A stretch of 39,453 nt of DNA from Echinostoma caproni (lineage: Eukaryota > Platyhelminthes > Trematoda > Plagiorchiida > Echinostomatidae), in the NCBI GenBank assembly GCA_900618425.1, contig UZAN01040684.1, positions 3,391 to 42,843 of the forward strand, read 5' to 3'. Below are positions 24,720-33,795 of this stretch, one piece after another. Both the position numbers and the translations under genes were made by a program. Positions within the stretch are counted from its first letter, which is position 1; each line of letters opens with the position of its first letter. The notes beneath the pieces were generated by a model. It was not told the origin of the DNA, did no database searches, and saw only the letters and a program-made list of their open reading frames with translations.

Positions 24720-26070
24720 CCAGTATGAATTTTTAAGCGGTCCGAATTAGCATGTAATATTGCTTGCACATTTTGGTACAGGTTACGCCGTTCCACACAC
24801 AGCGAGGCTGGTTTGATATTTAATTCAGTAACTACTCTCGTTTTCCAGTTACGGAAACACTGACCTCTCCAGGTTTATGAATGAACGAATGCGTGGAAGT
24901 TGTAAATAGAACATGGAAACGACGTTCGGTTTTATACGGCGCAGTTCACTTCTTCTTAGAAGGCGAAGCAGGTTTCTTTGGTGCTATCAAGTACCGAGAA
25001 GCGAAATATTCACGTGACCTAGAAAACGCATCTCTGCTTTACTTCTCATTGAGAACTATAAATTGACAGCATCTTTTGATGACTGTACTTTCAGATGGAT
25101 CTTACACCGTCATGATAAAAATCTCTGGGTTTCGGATGACCTGTGTAACAGGAAACGTGTACCATACATGTTGACATATATTTAAATCAACAACCCCATA
25201 GGGATCAATACACTTGCCATGTACTTGTTTTGAAGTCGCTTCATTTTCACAAGTAAGTCATTAAGCGTTAAATATCTTTCATCCTGCTGTGTCAAGAAGA
25301 TGAATTGATTTCTTTCAACTTCTTTAATTTGACCATAAGCGGGATAAAAACGAGGACAGATTGATTTTGACTCCATCTCGAAGAAGTAGGTCCACCGTAC
25401 GCTATTCCTTTCAAGAGATTGAGCTAGCAGTTCCAGATTCTATCGAAAAACAAAAGCCATCAACGAAGCTTTCCACATAGCATAAGTTTGAATCGTGCCC
25501 AGGACCGAAAGATCAACGGTACAGCTCAACACACAATAGATACTCACACCACAGCCAGTCATTGATTCTACATCAGATGACGTGCATTTCCGGTGCTAGC
25601 TCTATGGGATACGCGCCTGGACAACTGTCCAAAAGAGTAGTGGTGCATTAGTTGACTTCGCTGCGCGATAAAACAGTTCCTAACTGTTAGCGGCGTAATT
25701 CACGTGAGTGATGCTGTACACGGAACGAACACAGGAAATACGTTCAAGACAACTCTAATAACCCCCGGGCATTACAACCAAGGATTAAATGAAACATCTC
25801 TTATCATTTCAGAAGTAAGAAGGCAGAAATCTGGGCTATCAAATAATAAACACTGATGGTCCGATGACCACACAGGATTAGTACATCATGCACCCCTTGC
25901 AACCCAACTTCCTCTTCGTAATCTCACATTTCTATCTACCTGTTCTGCTCATCCGGATTAACACTTACTTTCATACAACCAAATTTCACACCTTTTACTT
26001 ACCTGTTCATCAAATTATCCTCTGGTTTATTTACTAACTTTGTTGCTGTTGTGTATACATCAGTTATCCC
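24720..26070. other. Unannotated stretch, no confident gene
   Basis: An ATG frame at 24881-25066 (61 codons, containing FFLEGEAGFFGAIKYREAKY) has fairly protein-like composition but no recognised family and a poor start context. The minus frame 25376-25182 is unremarkable. Nothing else is visible. Confidence 0.35.
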
Positions 26071-26073
26071 ACA

Positions 26074-26103
26074 CCACTACTCACAAGTAACTGTGATTTA
26101 AAT
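26074..26103 (+). repeat. Dispersed repeat, copy 1
   Basis: The 30 bp stretch around ACTACTCACAAGTA and TTAAAT matches 28870-28899 at 25 of 30 positions in the same orientation. This suggests two fragments of a dispersed repeat, not a local duplication. Flanks do not align by eye. Confidence 0.5.
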
Positions 26104-27304
26104 GCAATTATGTAATTGTGCAAACATGTATTCGAGAACGAGGAGGCGGTTTATCAGACAGATACTTTGATGTGCTTCGAACAAGAGACTTCTGAGCCAA
26201 CAATTTCCAGTCAATATAAGTCAAATCAAATTAGATTTTATGAACACACTCGGGTTAAGCTGAAGTGTCTTGGATGCCAAAGAGCGTATAAAAAAGTACA
26301 TAAAATGAGTAAGACATGAAAAACAACTGCATTCAATGAAAAGAAATAAACACTAACACGCTAGCTGATTGATTTAGATACCAGTTACATAAAGCATGGT
26401 GCTATTTCGGTTTATGGTGATACGTGAAGGGAGAAGCCGTAATATGGAACGAGTACAGGGACGGGGCACAGATTCGTTAGGATGGGCATGTAGACAGTGT
26501 TCGCCATTTAAAAGTATATGGCCGGTGAATTGTTCGATCGATTGATCAGTATATCAAAATTCTTGCACACAACGAAATCAACCAACGTAGTTTTGGGAAT
26601 GCCACTGTACCAGGAAAGACGTTTGGAAATCAGTATCAAGGTATTCTGTTCTGAAAGGAGGACAAATACCGGAGAATAGTGCAACCACTGTGAAAGAAAG
26701 CTGGTTGCACAAATTGAAGTAACACGTTTCGGAAGCGGCAAATATTTTGGGTTTGAAAATCTAGAGCAACGGACATTAAACACTAATGTAAGAGTATCTC
26801 ACAGGAAAGGTTATGCAACAATGTGACCCCGACGTTTTTCATTGAACCAGCCATGGGAGTGGTATTATCCCTGAAAGTAAGTTGTGACATAACTAAAAAT
26901 GTCTGACATGGAAGTTTGCTTTGAGATTAAAAGGAATATCAAGATATTTGTCTAAATCAAGCACCGGATATCGACGCCTAGACCAAATGAAAAAAATCGT
27001 TTGAGCAGTCTTAAAGAAAACAGAACCTGTGAAGACACCCAATTACCACGTCATCTGTGAGTTTTCAAGCGATAAAGTTGGGAGGGATGTGATGGCTGCT
27101 TATGTACAGAGAACAACAACTGAGATAACAAAGCACGAGGAAAATCCCGGAATCAAGTTCTAGATAGTAAGAAGTTTTACCGTGTTAAAAATAGAACTTA
27201 TCCTGTGTGAGAGGTAATGTATAAGAATACTCAGCACACCTAGTCCCAGGCCACACTCAGAAAGACGTTGGCTGAGGAGTCCACGTTCAGCAGACCCAAA
27301 AGCA
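26104..27304. other. Unannotated stretch, no confident gene
   Basis: Two frames were examined: plus 26116-26319, polar with an LKCLGCQRAYKK end, and minus 26783-26508, which contains an acceptor-like TTTCTTTCACAG near 26692-26703. Neither shows a family signature, and their lengths are within chance expectation. Confidence 0.35.
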
Positions 27305-27329
27305 TTAGCTTAATTCTGGATTAAGCTAA
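27305..27329. repeat. Short hairpin, 10 bp stem
   Basis: TTAGCTTAAT (27305-27314) and ATTAAGCTAA (27320-27329) pair exactly around a 5 nt loop. It lies about 50 bp before a candidate exon. No function is evident. Confidence 0.8.
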
Positions 27330-27381
27330 GATTAAGAGAACAGTATATATATTTTATGTTTTCACACATGTCTGAATTCAG

Positions 27382-27524
27382 ACTATGTGCCAAACAAATC
27401 ATGGTACAATAATCTTTATGAAAATGTAAAACGCTCCACGATTTGCATGTGGGCGGAATACTGCCAGGTTGCTCAGACCAAGGTGAACAATGCCAGACAC
27501 TTTATCAAAGGGGGATACTACAGG
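27382..27524 (+). other. Candidate internal protein-coding exon
   Basis: A T-rich tract ending in CAG precedes 27382. A strong donor, AGG followed by GTGAGT, begins at 27525. The 143 bp between is open and encodes two bases of a split codon plus 47 complete codons. The peptide starts YVPNKSWYNNLYENVKR, includes CMWAEYCQVAQTKV and ends ARHFIKGGYYR. Amino-acid composition is protein-like, with W, Y and C present, but I recognise no family. Phase would be 1 at the 5' edge and 0 at the 3' edge. The same frame is also open beyond the donor to 27572. It may be a chance coincidence of splice words and an open frame. Confidence 0.28.
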
Positions 27525-27572
27525 GTGAGTGACGTGCGTAACCGCATCAAGAGTGGAAATGGAAATTCTTAA

Positions 27573-28869
27573 GCTAACTGAAAACAGTCATACGAATCAG
27601 ATAACGGAGTCATCTAGCTTTATTGGCATGTTTTTCAAAACGTTTCAACAATGTCGATTTAAAAGAAATCTGGGATAGTTCCAGAGGACATACAAACTGA
27701 ACGACGCAGCAACACATTGTTCGGTGCACACTTTCGACAGGACGGGGGATAATGAAGCGAGGCCATATGCCGTGTTAGATTTAAATTACTTCGGAACCCT
27801 CAGAGCTGCAATCAGAGAGGCCGAGTGGCTGACCCTCTTCAGTAGATGGCGGATATATGAGTTAGGTACAGAAACAGTAGCCCATGGAGAATTAGGATTT
27901 GCAGTATCTGGCATTCACTACTTAGCACGACACTGCTTGCTCCCCAGAGTAGTTTCAATATTCATCCAATTCAGATTCTGGTTCCCTCTTATTTAAAACA
28001 AATAGTGGCTCTACGTCAATATTTCTGTCAATGAGGAGGGACTTTTTCTTTATCGCAACAAATCCATTGTGGTAGTGATAAAGAAAATCTGTCGGTACCG
28101 GGTACTATATGTCAAAGTACAATTTTAGGCAACGAGCGCACTATTCCGGTCTGGAAGAGTAATCAGAACTGGCTAAAATATAAAAATCCCTGGAAAAATA
28201 TCATGCCCTTAAGTCCAAGTGGATTATTAGGGGAACGTTTTCCTCTTCTTACGGTTCCGAATGTACAGACGACATGGTACGTGATGACAATATTCTGCAT
28301 ACATTTTAAGGTGTACAAAACAGTGCAGTGATCTGAGGTGTTTATTGGAGCCTGTGGTTCAACGAAAACGATTTTCGGGGTGACTAAAAACATGCCATGA
28401 AGCTGAGCACAAAGCTGGTTGAAAAATTGGAAAATATTTTACCCAATGTAACTACGAAAGATATGCCAAAACGAACAAAATCACATGCATAAATGCATGT
28501 TCGGTAACTTGGTATGATGAAATTGTTAGAGGCAACGGAAAGGGAAAATTTTTCGCTAATAAATTGTGTTGTTTAAAAAATAAAAATTTTTCTCACAGTG
28601 TAAATCTTTCTGATGAACCCGATTATATCAAAGCGAAAGATGTGTTTCCACCACTCGAAATCTATGCATGAGTTACTCACAGGGTAAACCCTGTGATGAT
28701 ATGTTACGTTCAATTTATTTTATAACTTTGTGAATTTTAGTTGGTGAAAGTCGTGAGAATCATGTGTAATATTATGACTGCTCCCGCACAAATTCATTGA
28801 GTAATCATCACTTCAGGCCTTTTTCTGTACAGTAGTTTGCTATTTTCCATTCGAGCTCAGCCGCGCAAG
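27573..28869. other. Unannotated stretch, no confident gene
   Basis: A 90-codon plus frame, 27724-27996, ends with GFAVSGIHYLARHCLLPRVV and looks more protein-like than its neighbours. It also contains an isolated A-box-like word (AGGCCGAGTGG near 27818) without a B box. I cannot assign it to a host protein or a transposon. The rest is empty. Confidence 0.35.
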
Positions 28870-28899
28870 CTACTACTCACAAGTAGTAGTGAGTTAAAT
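28870..28899 (+). repeat. Dispersed repeat, copy 2
   Basis: Partner of 26074-26103 (25 of 30 identical). This copy also contains a local 8 bp hairpin, CTACTACT / AGTAGTAG, at 28870-28889. Confidence 0.5.
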
Positions 28900-28927
28900 C
28901 AAATATTCACACTTTTTCCTATTCCAG

Positions 28928-29106
28928 ACAATTTTCACGGATATTTCTATCAAGCCATGAGCTGCCCAGTGGCGAATCCCAGATTCCCTGATAATCCTTC
29001 CGGAGATTTATCCGGCATGTTCAACCAAAGCGCAGCTAGCAAAACTGTGCAACACAGAATCAGTGACCACGCCGCGGCGAGTTACCTTGCAATCTTTACT
29101 CGATGA
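28928..29106 (+). other. Candidate 3'-terminal coding exon (plus strand)
   Basis: A strong polypyrimidine tract and CAG (ACTTTTTCCTATTCCAG, ending 28927) precede an open frame. From 28930 it encodes 58 residues, beginning NFHGYFYQAMSCPVANP, passing through GDLSGMFNQSAASKTV, and ending with a TGA at 29104-29106. The acceptor is the best I saw in the window. No family is recognised, no upstream partner exon is established, and the phase does not match the candidate exon at 27382-27524. It overlaps by 21 bp the end of an opposite-strand candidate exon. At most one of the two may be real. Confidence 0.25.
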
Positions 29107-29237
29107 GTAACCAAACGACGTACATCTTGGAAATTTACCCAATGAATAATCTAGATCAATAACACCCGAGGGAAAAATACCACCTGTCATATCCGAAGTA
29201 TTCAGCTGCAGTTCATGATTTTTCAAGAAAGTACATA
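29086..29237 (-). other. Candidate internal coding exon (minus strand)
   Basis: On the minus strand ATCAATTACAG ends at 29238, and TGCAAG|GTAAC gives a donor just after 29086. The 152 bp between is two bases plus 50 codons. The peptide includes LKNHELQLNTSDMTGG, FPSGVIDLDYSLGKFP and SFGYSSSKDCK, with four Cys/Asp/Ser-rich turns that would suit a secreted domain. The frame continues open on both sides within a 130-codon ORF (29400-29008). About one ORF of that size is expected by chance in 39 kb, so the splice words are the only added support. Confidence 0.22.
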
Positions 29238-29489
29238 CTGTAATTGATATTTGGTAAATTCTTGTTATATTATAAAAACCGGAATGCTTCCTTGGAGAGG
29301 AAAACCCGAAGATTTGTTTATAATATCGAATGATCAGATACGCAAAAAAATGGTTGAATAGATCATAGAGAAAAGATACAATGTTGCAGCACCGAAACAT
29401 TTACATCAAAAGCGGTTTTTGAAGCTTATTTACCCCAAACAAGTGATAACCTGCGTTTTAGAGTGCGGGTTGGTGTTCTGAATGTAGTG

Positions 29490-29507
29490 GTAGTAGTAGT
29501 AGTAGTA
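29490..29507. repeat. (GTA)6 microsatellite
   Basis: Six GTA units, with degenerate copies just before (GTAGTG) and after (AGTAGTAGTAC near 29531-29541). Confidence 0.8.
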
Positions 29508-30902
29508 ATGGGGTTGTAGAGATAGTATGAGTAGTAGTACTAGCATTGAATGAATTGTAAAGTTTAAACAAGGTGTGAGGTGGTATGCGTAATGATAAAG
29601 GTGAAATTTACACAACACCAACCATGTTTTACCCTTATCCTATGAGTGTCGCTAAAAGTAACTGAGATGGAAACCGTAACATAGAACAAGAGGTCTGGTC
29701 TACTCCTCGAAATTTCAAACTTTTACACTAGATCATGGAATAGTTTTCTCTGCCTGACTTTTTAACGATAATCGGTCTTTTTGAATACCATGCCCATGAA
29801 AAATCCATTTCGAAACACACAGTTTGTGTTCCAACACTGTAGCTGGGAGAAACTGCATTCTTGATTGTTTCAATCAAGGATGAAACAGATGAACATAACC
29901 TTTAGAGCTCTTCAGGAGCGAATGACAATTCGGCTGTGCACGATGAGTAAATGATTGATAAAAAAGGCAATAGCTCCACTCCGCGTTCAATTTGGGCTTA
30001 TTACAGAGTTTCTAATCCGTTTCTCTCGCAAGACACAAAAAGGTTGATTATGATACATAAAAGATCTTTATGCATCCCCGATGACTACCAAATGCATTTC
30101 TCAACACAGGAATGATAACTGTCTTAAGAAGATTGAAAATCTTGTAACTCCCTGTTTATTTATCGAAAAAATTCTCAATTAACTGGCATTAAATGCACCC
30201 AATCTTTGACGAGCATTCTGTATTACCGGTAAAGTGCAGTCTTACGAGGAGTAAAATGTCACCGAGTCAGCGCCCCAGTTCAAACAAAGCGAAGCGTAAC
30301 AAGTAACCGCGTCACTAACTTTCTCAACAGTTGACTCGGGTCATGTGACCAGTTCATAGCCCCGTAACCTATCAAGGAAGTCGAATCAAAGGAGGCGAAC
30401 CAATAGCTAAGTTTCTATTACATCTTTGTGTTGATCAGTGAATTTTCCCCCCACAAACGGATGCATTTAATTTTTGTGCCGTAAGTTCTGTTTCTTCACT
30501 GGAGGCCGATCAAGCAATCTGCACTACCGACTACGAATGGGCTAACAGAAGTTGGCTGTTCATCAGGCTGAAATTTGCCCTCATGCGAACAGAGCTGTGG
30601 ACAACAGCAAAAAATGAATTCGCTTTTTGAGATACCCGTTACTGCTGGTGTAGCGCTAAATATGGTACTGGGTATCTAATGATCGATATCGGCTGCACAA
30701 TCGGAGAACTACTTTTGTATCTGAAGATGGACGAATAAGAAAGCGGTTGGGGGAAATCGATTGTGTGACTGAAAAAAATTAATCATAAAAAATAACAATT
30801 AGTGTGCACTAGGAACTGTCGAGGGAATTTCATTTGAATATGAAGTTATATTGGTCAAGCAGATTTGATGTGACATTAATTAGGGAGAAGTATTTGAATA
30901 AC
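29508..30902. other. Unannotated stretch, no gene seen
   Basis: No protein-like frame. A small hairpin, CTTGATTG / CAATCAAG with a TTT loop, lies at 29860-29878. The stretch 30240-30420 is locally GC-richer but unassigned. Confidence 0.45.
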
Positions 30903-30965
30903 TATGCAGCTGTTTCACCCTCGTTGGGAATCCTCAGCAGTGTGTGCATACTCAATGAATCCGAT

Positions 30966-31030
30966 GGACTTAACTCCCCGGGTACCGAGAGGTTGTCAAT
31001 CTGACGCTCCAACCACTGGAGACCTTCACA
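30966..31030 (-). repeat. tRNA-derived SINE-like sequence, degenerate
   Basis: On the minus strand GTCTCCAGTGG (31023-31013), followed by TTGGAGCGTC, is a fair A box. The position where the B box should be (30976-30966, GAGTTAAGTCC) is degenerate but keeps spacing. The minus translation GLQWLERQIDNL, and a downstream GEGETAA-type tail toward 30903, resemble a SINE that I recall being often mis-annotated as protein in liver-fluke genomes. That link is from memory and unverified. Probable limits are 30903 to 31040. Confidence 0.5.
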
Positions 31031-31040
31031 AGAACAATTC

Positions 31041-32540
31041 GTATCATAATCGCAATTCAGAGGCACTCGTTCCTCTGATCGCATAGGGTGCATCTTCCCG
31101 GCGCAATGATAATGCCATTACAACGGTTCAGAATTATATCTTGAGAAGGGGAGTCAGCAGCTAGTCAAAATTTATATCCAGGCTAAGTTGATAGGATAGA
31201 GAACCCGGAATACATAAAGTAAAACAGGTGAAAGTTAATCTAATCTATTTAGCCACTATCAAGCTTTCAGTGTAAGAAGGTACGTTGACTCCATTGAGTC
31301 CTGAATCAAACGAAATTTCGCTGCACCTATTCCTATGAAATATTCAGAGTTCGAGACTGTCCGATCGCACACAAAATGCCTGGATCCAAAGAATATTGGT
31401 CGAGATAAGCTTTCAAAGATAGATTGTTACATAGGATCTAGAAGTGAGGGAAGCAGTTGTTAATTGATTTGTACAAAGGTCGTCGATCAGGAATTGATTA
31501 ATTAATTCATTGCCTGCCGTTAATCGTGCTCAGATAGGTTGTGTTTAGGGTGCCATGCTTACCAACTTTTCACCTCGCGTACCCCATGCAATACATGTGA
31601 CGAATTTCATTCTCTTGTCAAATTAGACCTTCAAATACTTGTCTGAACTATCCAAAAAACTACTGATCACTGAGCATAGCATAAGATGATACCAAGTCGG
31701 AGTGAGACAGAGAGAGAAAGCGAGATAGTTGAGAAGGAACTGTCTTTCATTCTAGAACAACTGATATTGTTCAGAAAGATGAACCTGCACATACGCACAC
31801 GAGCTAATGGAAGCGATGCCTCATTCATAATATCTTGACCCCCCAATGGGTGCATAATTCAAATCTGTCCAACTCACAATCGACGAGCGTCAACAATCAG
31901 TCGAACCATTTATCCATACGATTTACAGTTCTGAATTCACCGCGATTTGTTCACGCATAAGCGGACCAGTTAGTGAGCGCTTTTCCGGACAGGACGAATA
32001 AAATGACGATCTGGATGAGGTTGATCTGGTGATGTGTACGGGTTCGTAGGTGGGTGCAGCGGTGATGGAAGGCGAAACATATGGCGTTTGAGCATTATTC
32101 AGGGGGGGGGACGGAGCTGGCCTGTCAACTTGTCGTTTTGACACGGTGGAAGATGTACGGTTTCTGTGTCGAATTACAAATCGAGTTCTCAACCCTGAAC
32201 TTGTTGTGTTATACGTTCACTTGGAGGTCGACCGCAAAACCACAAGTTTCAGAATGGATGTAAAGTGGAACGATGGATCGGTGTAAGTGAGTGAGCAAAC
32301 GAACGAGTGACACAAGTGAACACGGCACTCCGAGTCTACGAATGTGTCTGAGCCAAATGACTTAGTGATTTTTCAAGTCGTAGCTCGGGGATGCAGTTAA
32401 TGACCACACAGCCTGAAACTCTTTCTCTGTCTCTCGCTCTCTGTATCTGACTGTGTTTCTCACCACATGAGACTGACGGTGGATCAGTGGCACGTTCAGC
32501 AGTAACACACAATCATGAGTAGTCCGAAGTTATATATTTA
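31041..32540. other. Unannotated stretch, one possible coding frame
   Basis: The minus frame 32192-31923 is Ser/Pro/Thr-rich (VDRPAPSPPLNNAQTP, then TRSTSSRSSFYSSC), as in a disordered protein tail, and ends at TAA. It has no ATG near its start, so it could only be an exon, and the acceptor at about 32197 is weak. It also crosses a run of nine C on that strand (32110-32102). I do not call a gene. Confidence 0.35.
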
Positions 32541-32564
32541 TGTGTGTGTGTGAGAGAGAGAGAG
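32541..32564. repeat. Compound (TG)n(AG)n microsatellite
   Basis: Six TG units pass directly into six GA units. Confidence 0.85.
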
Positions 32565-32974
32565 ATCGCAAGAGTGATACTGTGTGAGTAGTACAACGAC
32601 TGACCTTTATTTTGGAAAAAAGTAAGGACGGAATAGATGTGAGTGGTCGGCTTCAAAACAGCAAAACGGAGGAGTGGATAGACAACTGAACCGAAATAAC
32701 GAGATAGTCAGAAATGAATAATAGGAATTTGAATAATACAGCTACAGGAAAATCAAGATTTCTTGACCATAGTTCAAACGTTATTATTGGAATTTTGAAC
32801 CAAGTTGTGTCATGTCTAGGGAAATCAAAGTGGATTGAACTGATCTACGATGAAACAGCTGCACAACAGTTTCCAGTATTTTCCACACATGACTTATTAG
32901 TTCCGGTGACACTCACTCAATCGTTTTACACAACGGGATCGGATCCATAAATCTACAAGTGAACGGTGAAGGCA

Positions 32975-33145
32975 GGGGTGGTGGCCCGGTGGTAGCGTCA
33001 CCAAATAATCACCCCAGGAGTTTTTGTTCGAATCCCACCACCATCGCTTGACTTCCTCCACTGTTGAATGGTAGCCCTTTGATTGGCCGCTTCCCCCTTC
33101 TTGAAAATGGTATCTTCGTATACTCAATTAAAAGAATTAAAATGA
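32975..33145 (+). repeat. tRNA-derived SINE with intact A and B boxes
   Basis: The A box TGGCCCGGTGG (32982-32992) and B box TGTTCGAATCC (33025-33035) are close to the pol III consensus, with 43 nt between starts. GGTGGTGG (32977-32984) and CCACCACC (33036-33043) can pair as an acceptor-like stem, but the T stem cannot form, so it is not a tRNA gene. A non-tRNA body follows and ends in an A-rich region (AAAAGAATTAAAATGAA around 33129-33145), a plausible SINE tail. This is the best preserved of the tRNA-like units here. No target-site duplication was clear. Confidence 0.68.
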
Positions 33146-33174
33146 AGCGATGAAAAAATGTTCATAGGTAGTTA

Positions 33175-33222
33175 ATCATCCACCAGGTGTTTGCATTCAA
33201 CCTAGTGGATGATGCGAATGCA
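33175..33222. other. Interleaved inverted repeats (pseudoknot-like)
   Basis: ATCATCCAC (33175-33183) pairs with GTGGATGAT (33205-33213). TGCATTC (33192-33198), inside that loop, pairs with GAATGCA (33216-33222) outside it. The crossing order is that of an H-type pseudoknot with connecting loops of 8, 6 and 2 nt. The 2 nt loop would have to cross the 9 bp stem, which is sterically tight, so the two stems may be alternatives. It lies just after the SINE at 32975-33145. Confidence 0.6.
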
Positions 33223-33729
33223 TGATTATCGAAAAAAGCCGATACGAGTCCGTGGTGAAGTTAGTCATGACCAGAACAACGCAGATATAAATTGAAAAGC
33301 TACAGAACACTGTTCAACCGTTTTTAAATTTGTCGGGCCGCATCGACAATGTGAACTCAGGGACTCAAAGTAGAACCGAACCTTGAATCAAACAGACATA
33401 ACACAAGCCTACTACACACTTGACAATTGGACAGCTGATCGAATAGTTTCACCTTGTCTGTACGCGCTATAGCCCAGTGTATTTCTGCTATCTTGTTGCG
33501 GGCAATTCGTCCCGCTCATCTTCGCGCAAATCTCCTCGGTTTGACTCAGTCGGACATATTGCGAACCCGGTTAATTGACAAAACAGATTAGTGGAGGATA
33601 CAGTCAAATTCCTCTCGCAATTACCTGTTTCCCCATAGGCTATTGTCAAGGAAGGTAATTTTATTTTACAAAGTGCCTTAGCGAGTGCATTTTTTGGTAG
33701 TAGACCTATTTTGTCGGGCTATCAGGCAC
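33223..33729. other. Unannotated stretch, no gene seen
   Basis: No open frame with protein-like content and no repeat recognised. Confidence 0.5.
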
Positions 33730-33795
33730 TGCCTGATGGCCAAGCGCCTCGTACACTTGTAATCTACCTGTGAGCGCCGGGGTTTGAACCTCAAT
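33730..33795 (+). repeat. tRNA-derived SINE-like sequence or tRNA pseudogene
   Basis: A box TGGCCAAGCGC (33737-33747) and B box GGTTTGAACCT (33781-33791) are 44 nt apart. Between them CTTGTAATC sits where an anticodon loop would be (TGT, read as Thr). Acceptor and T stems do not pair, so this is a decayed tRNA copy or SINE head, not a functional tRNA gene. Confidence 0.55.

Noticed and set aside
28605..28640. CTGATGA ... CGAAAG resembling a hammerhead ribozyme core
   Set aside because: The intervening bases cannot form stem II and no flanking stems are apparent. Other CTGATGA words in the window failed the same test.
33730..33795. Functional tRNA-Thr gene
   Set aside because: A and B boxes and a TGT anticodon-like triplet are present, but acceptor and T stems do not pair.
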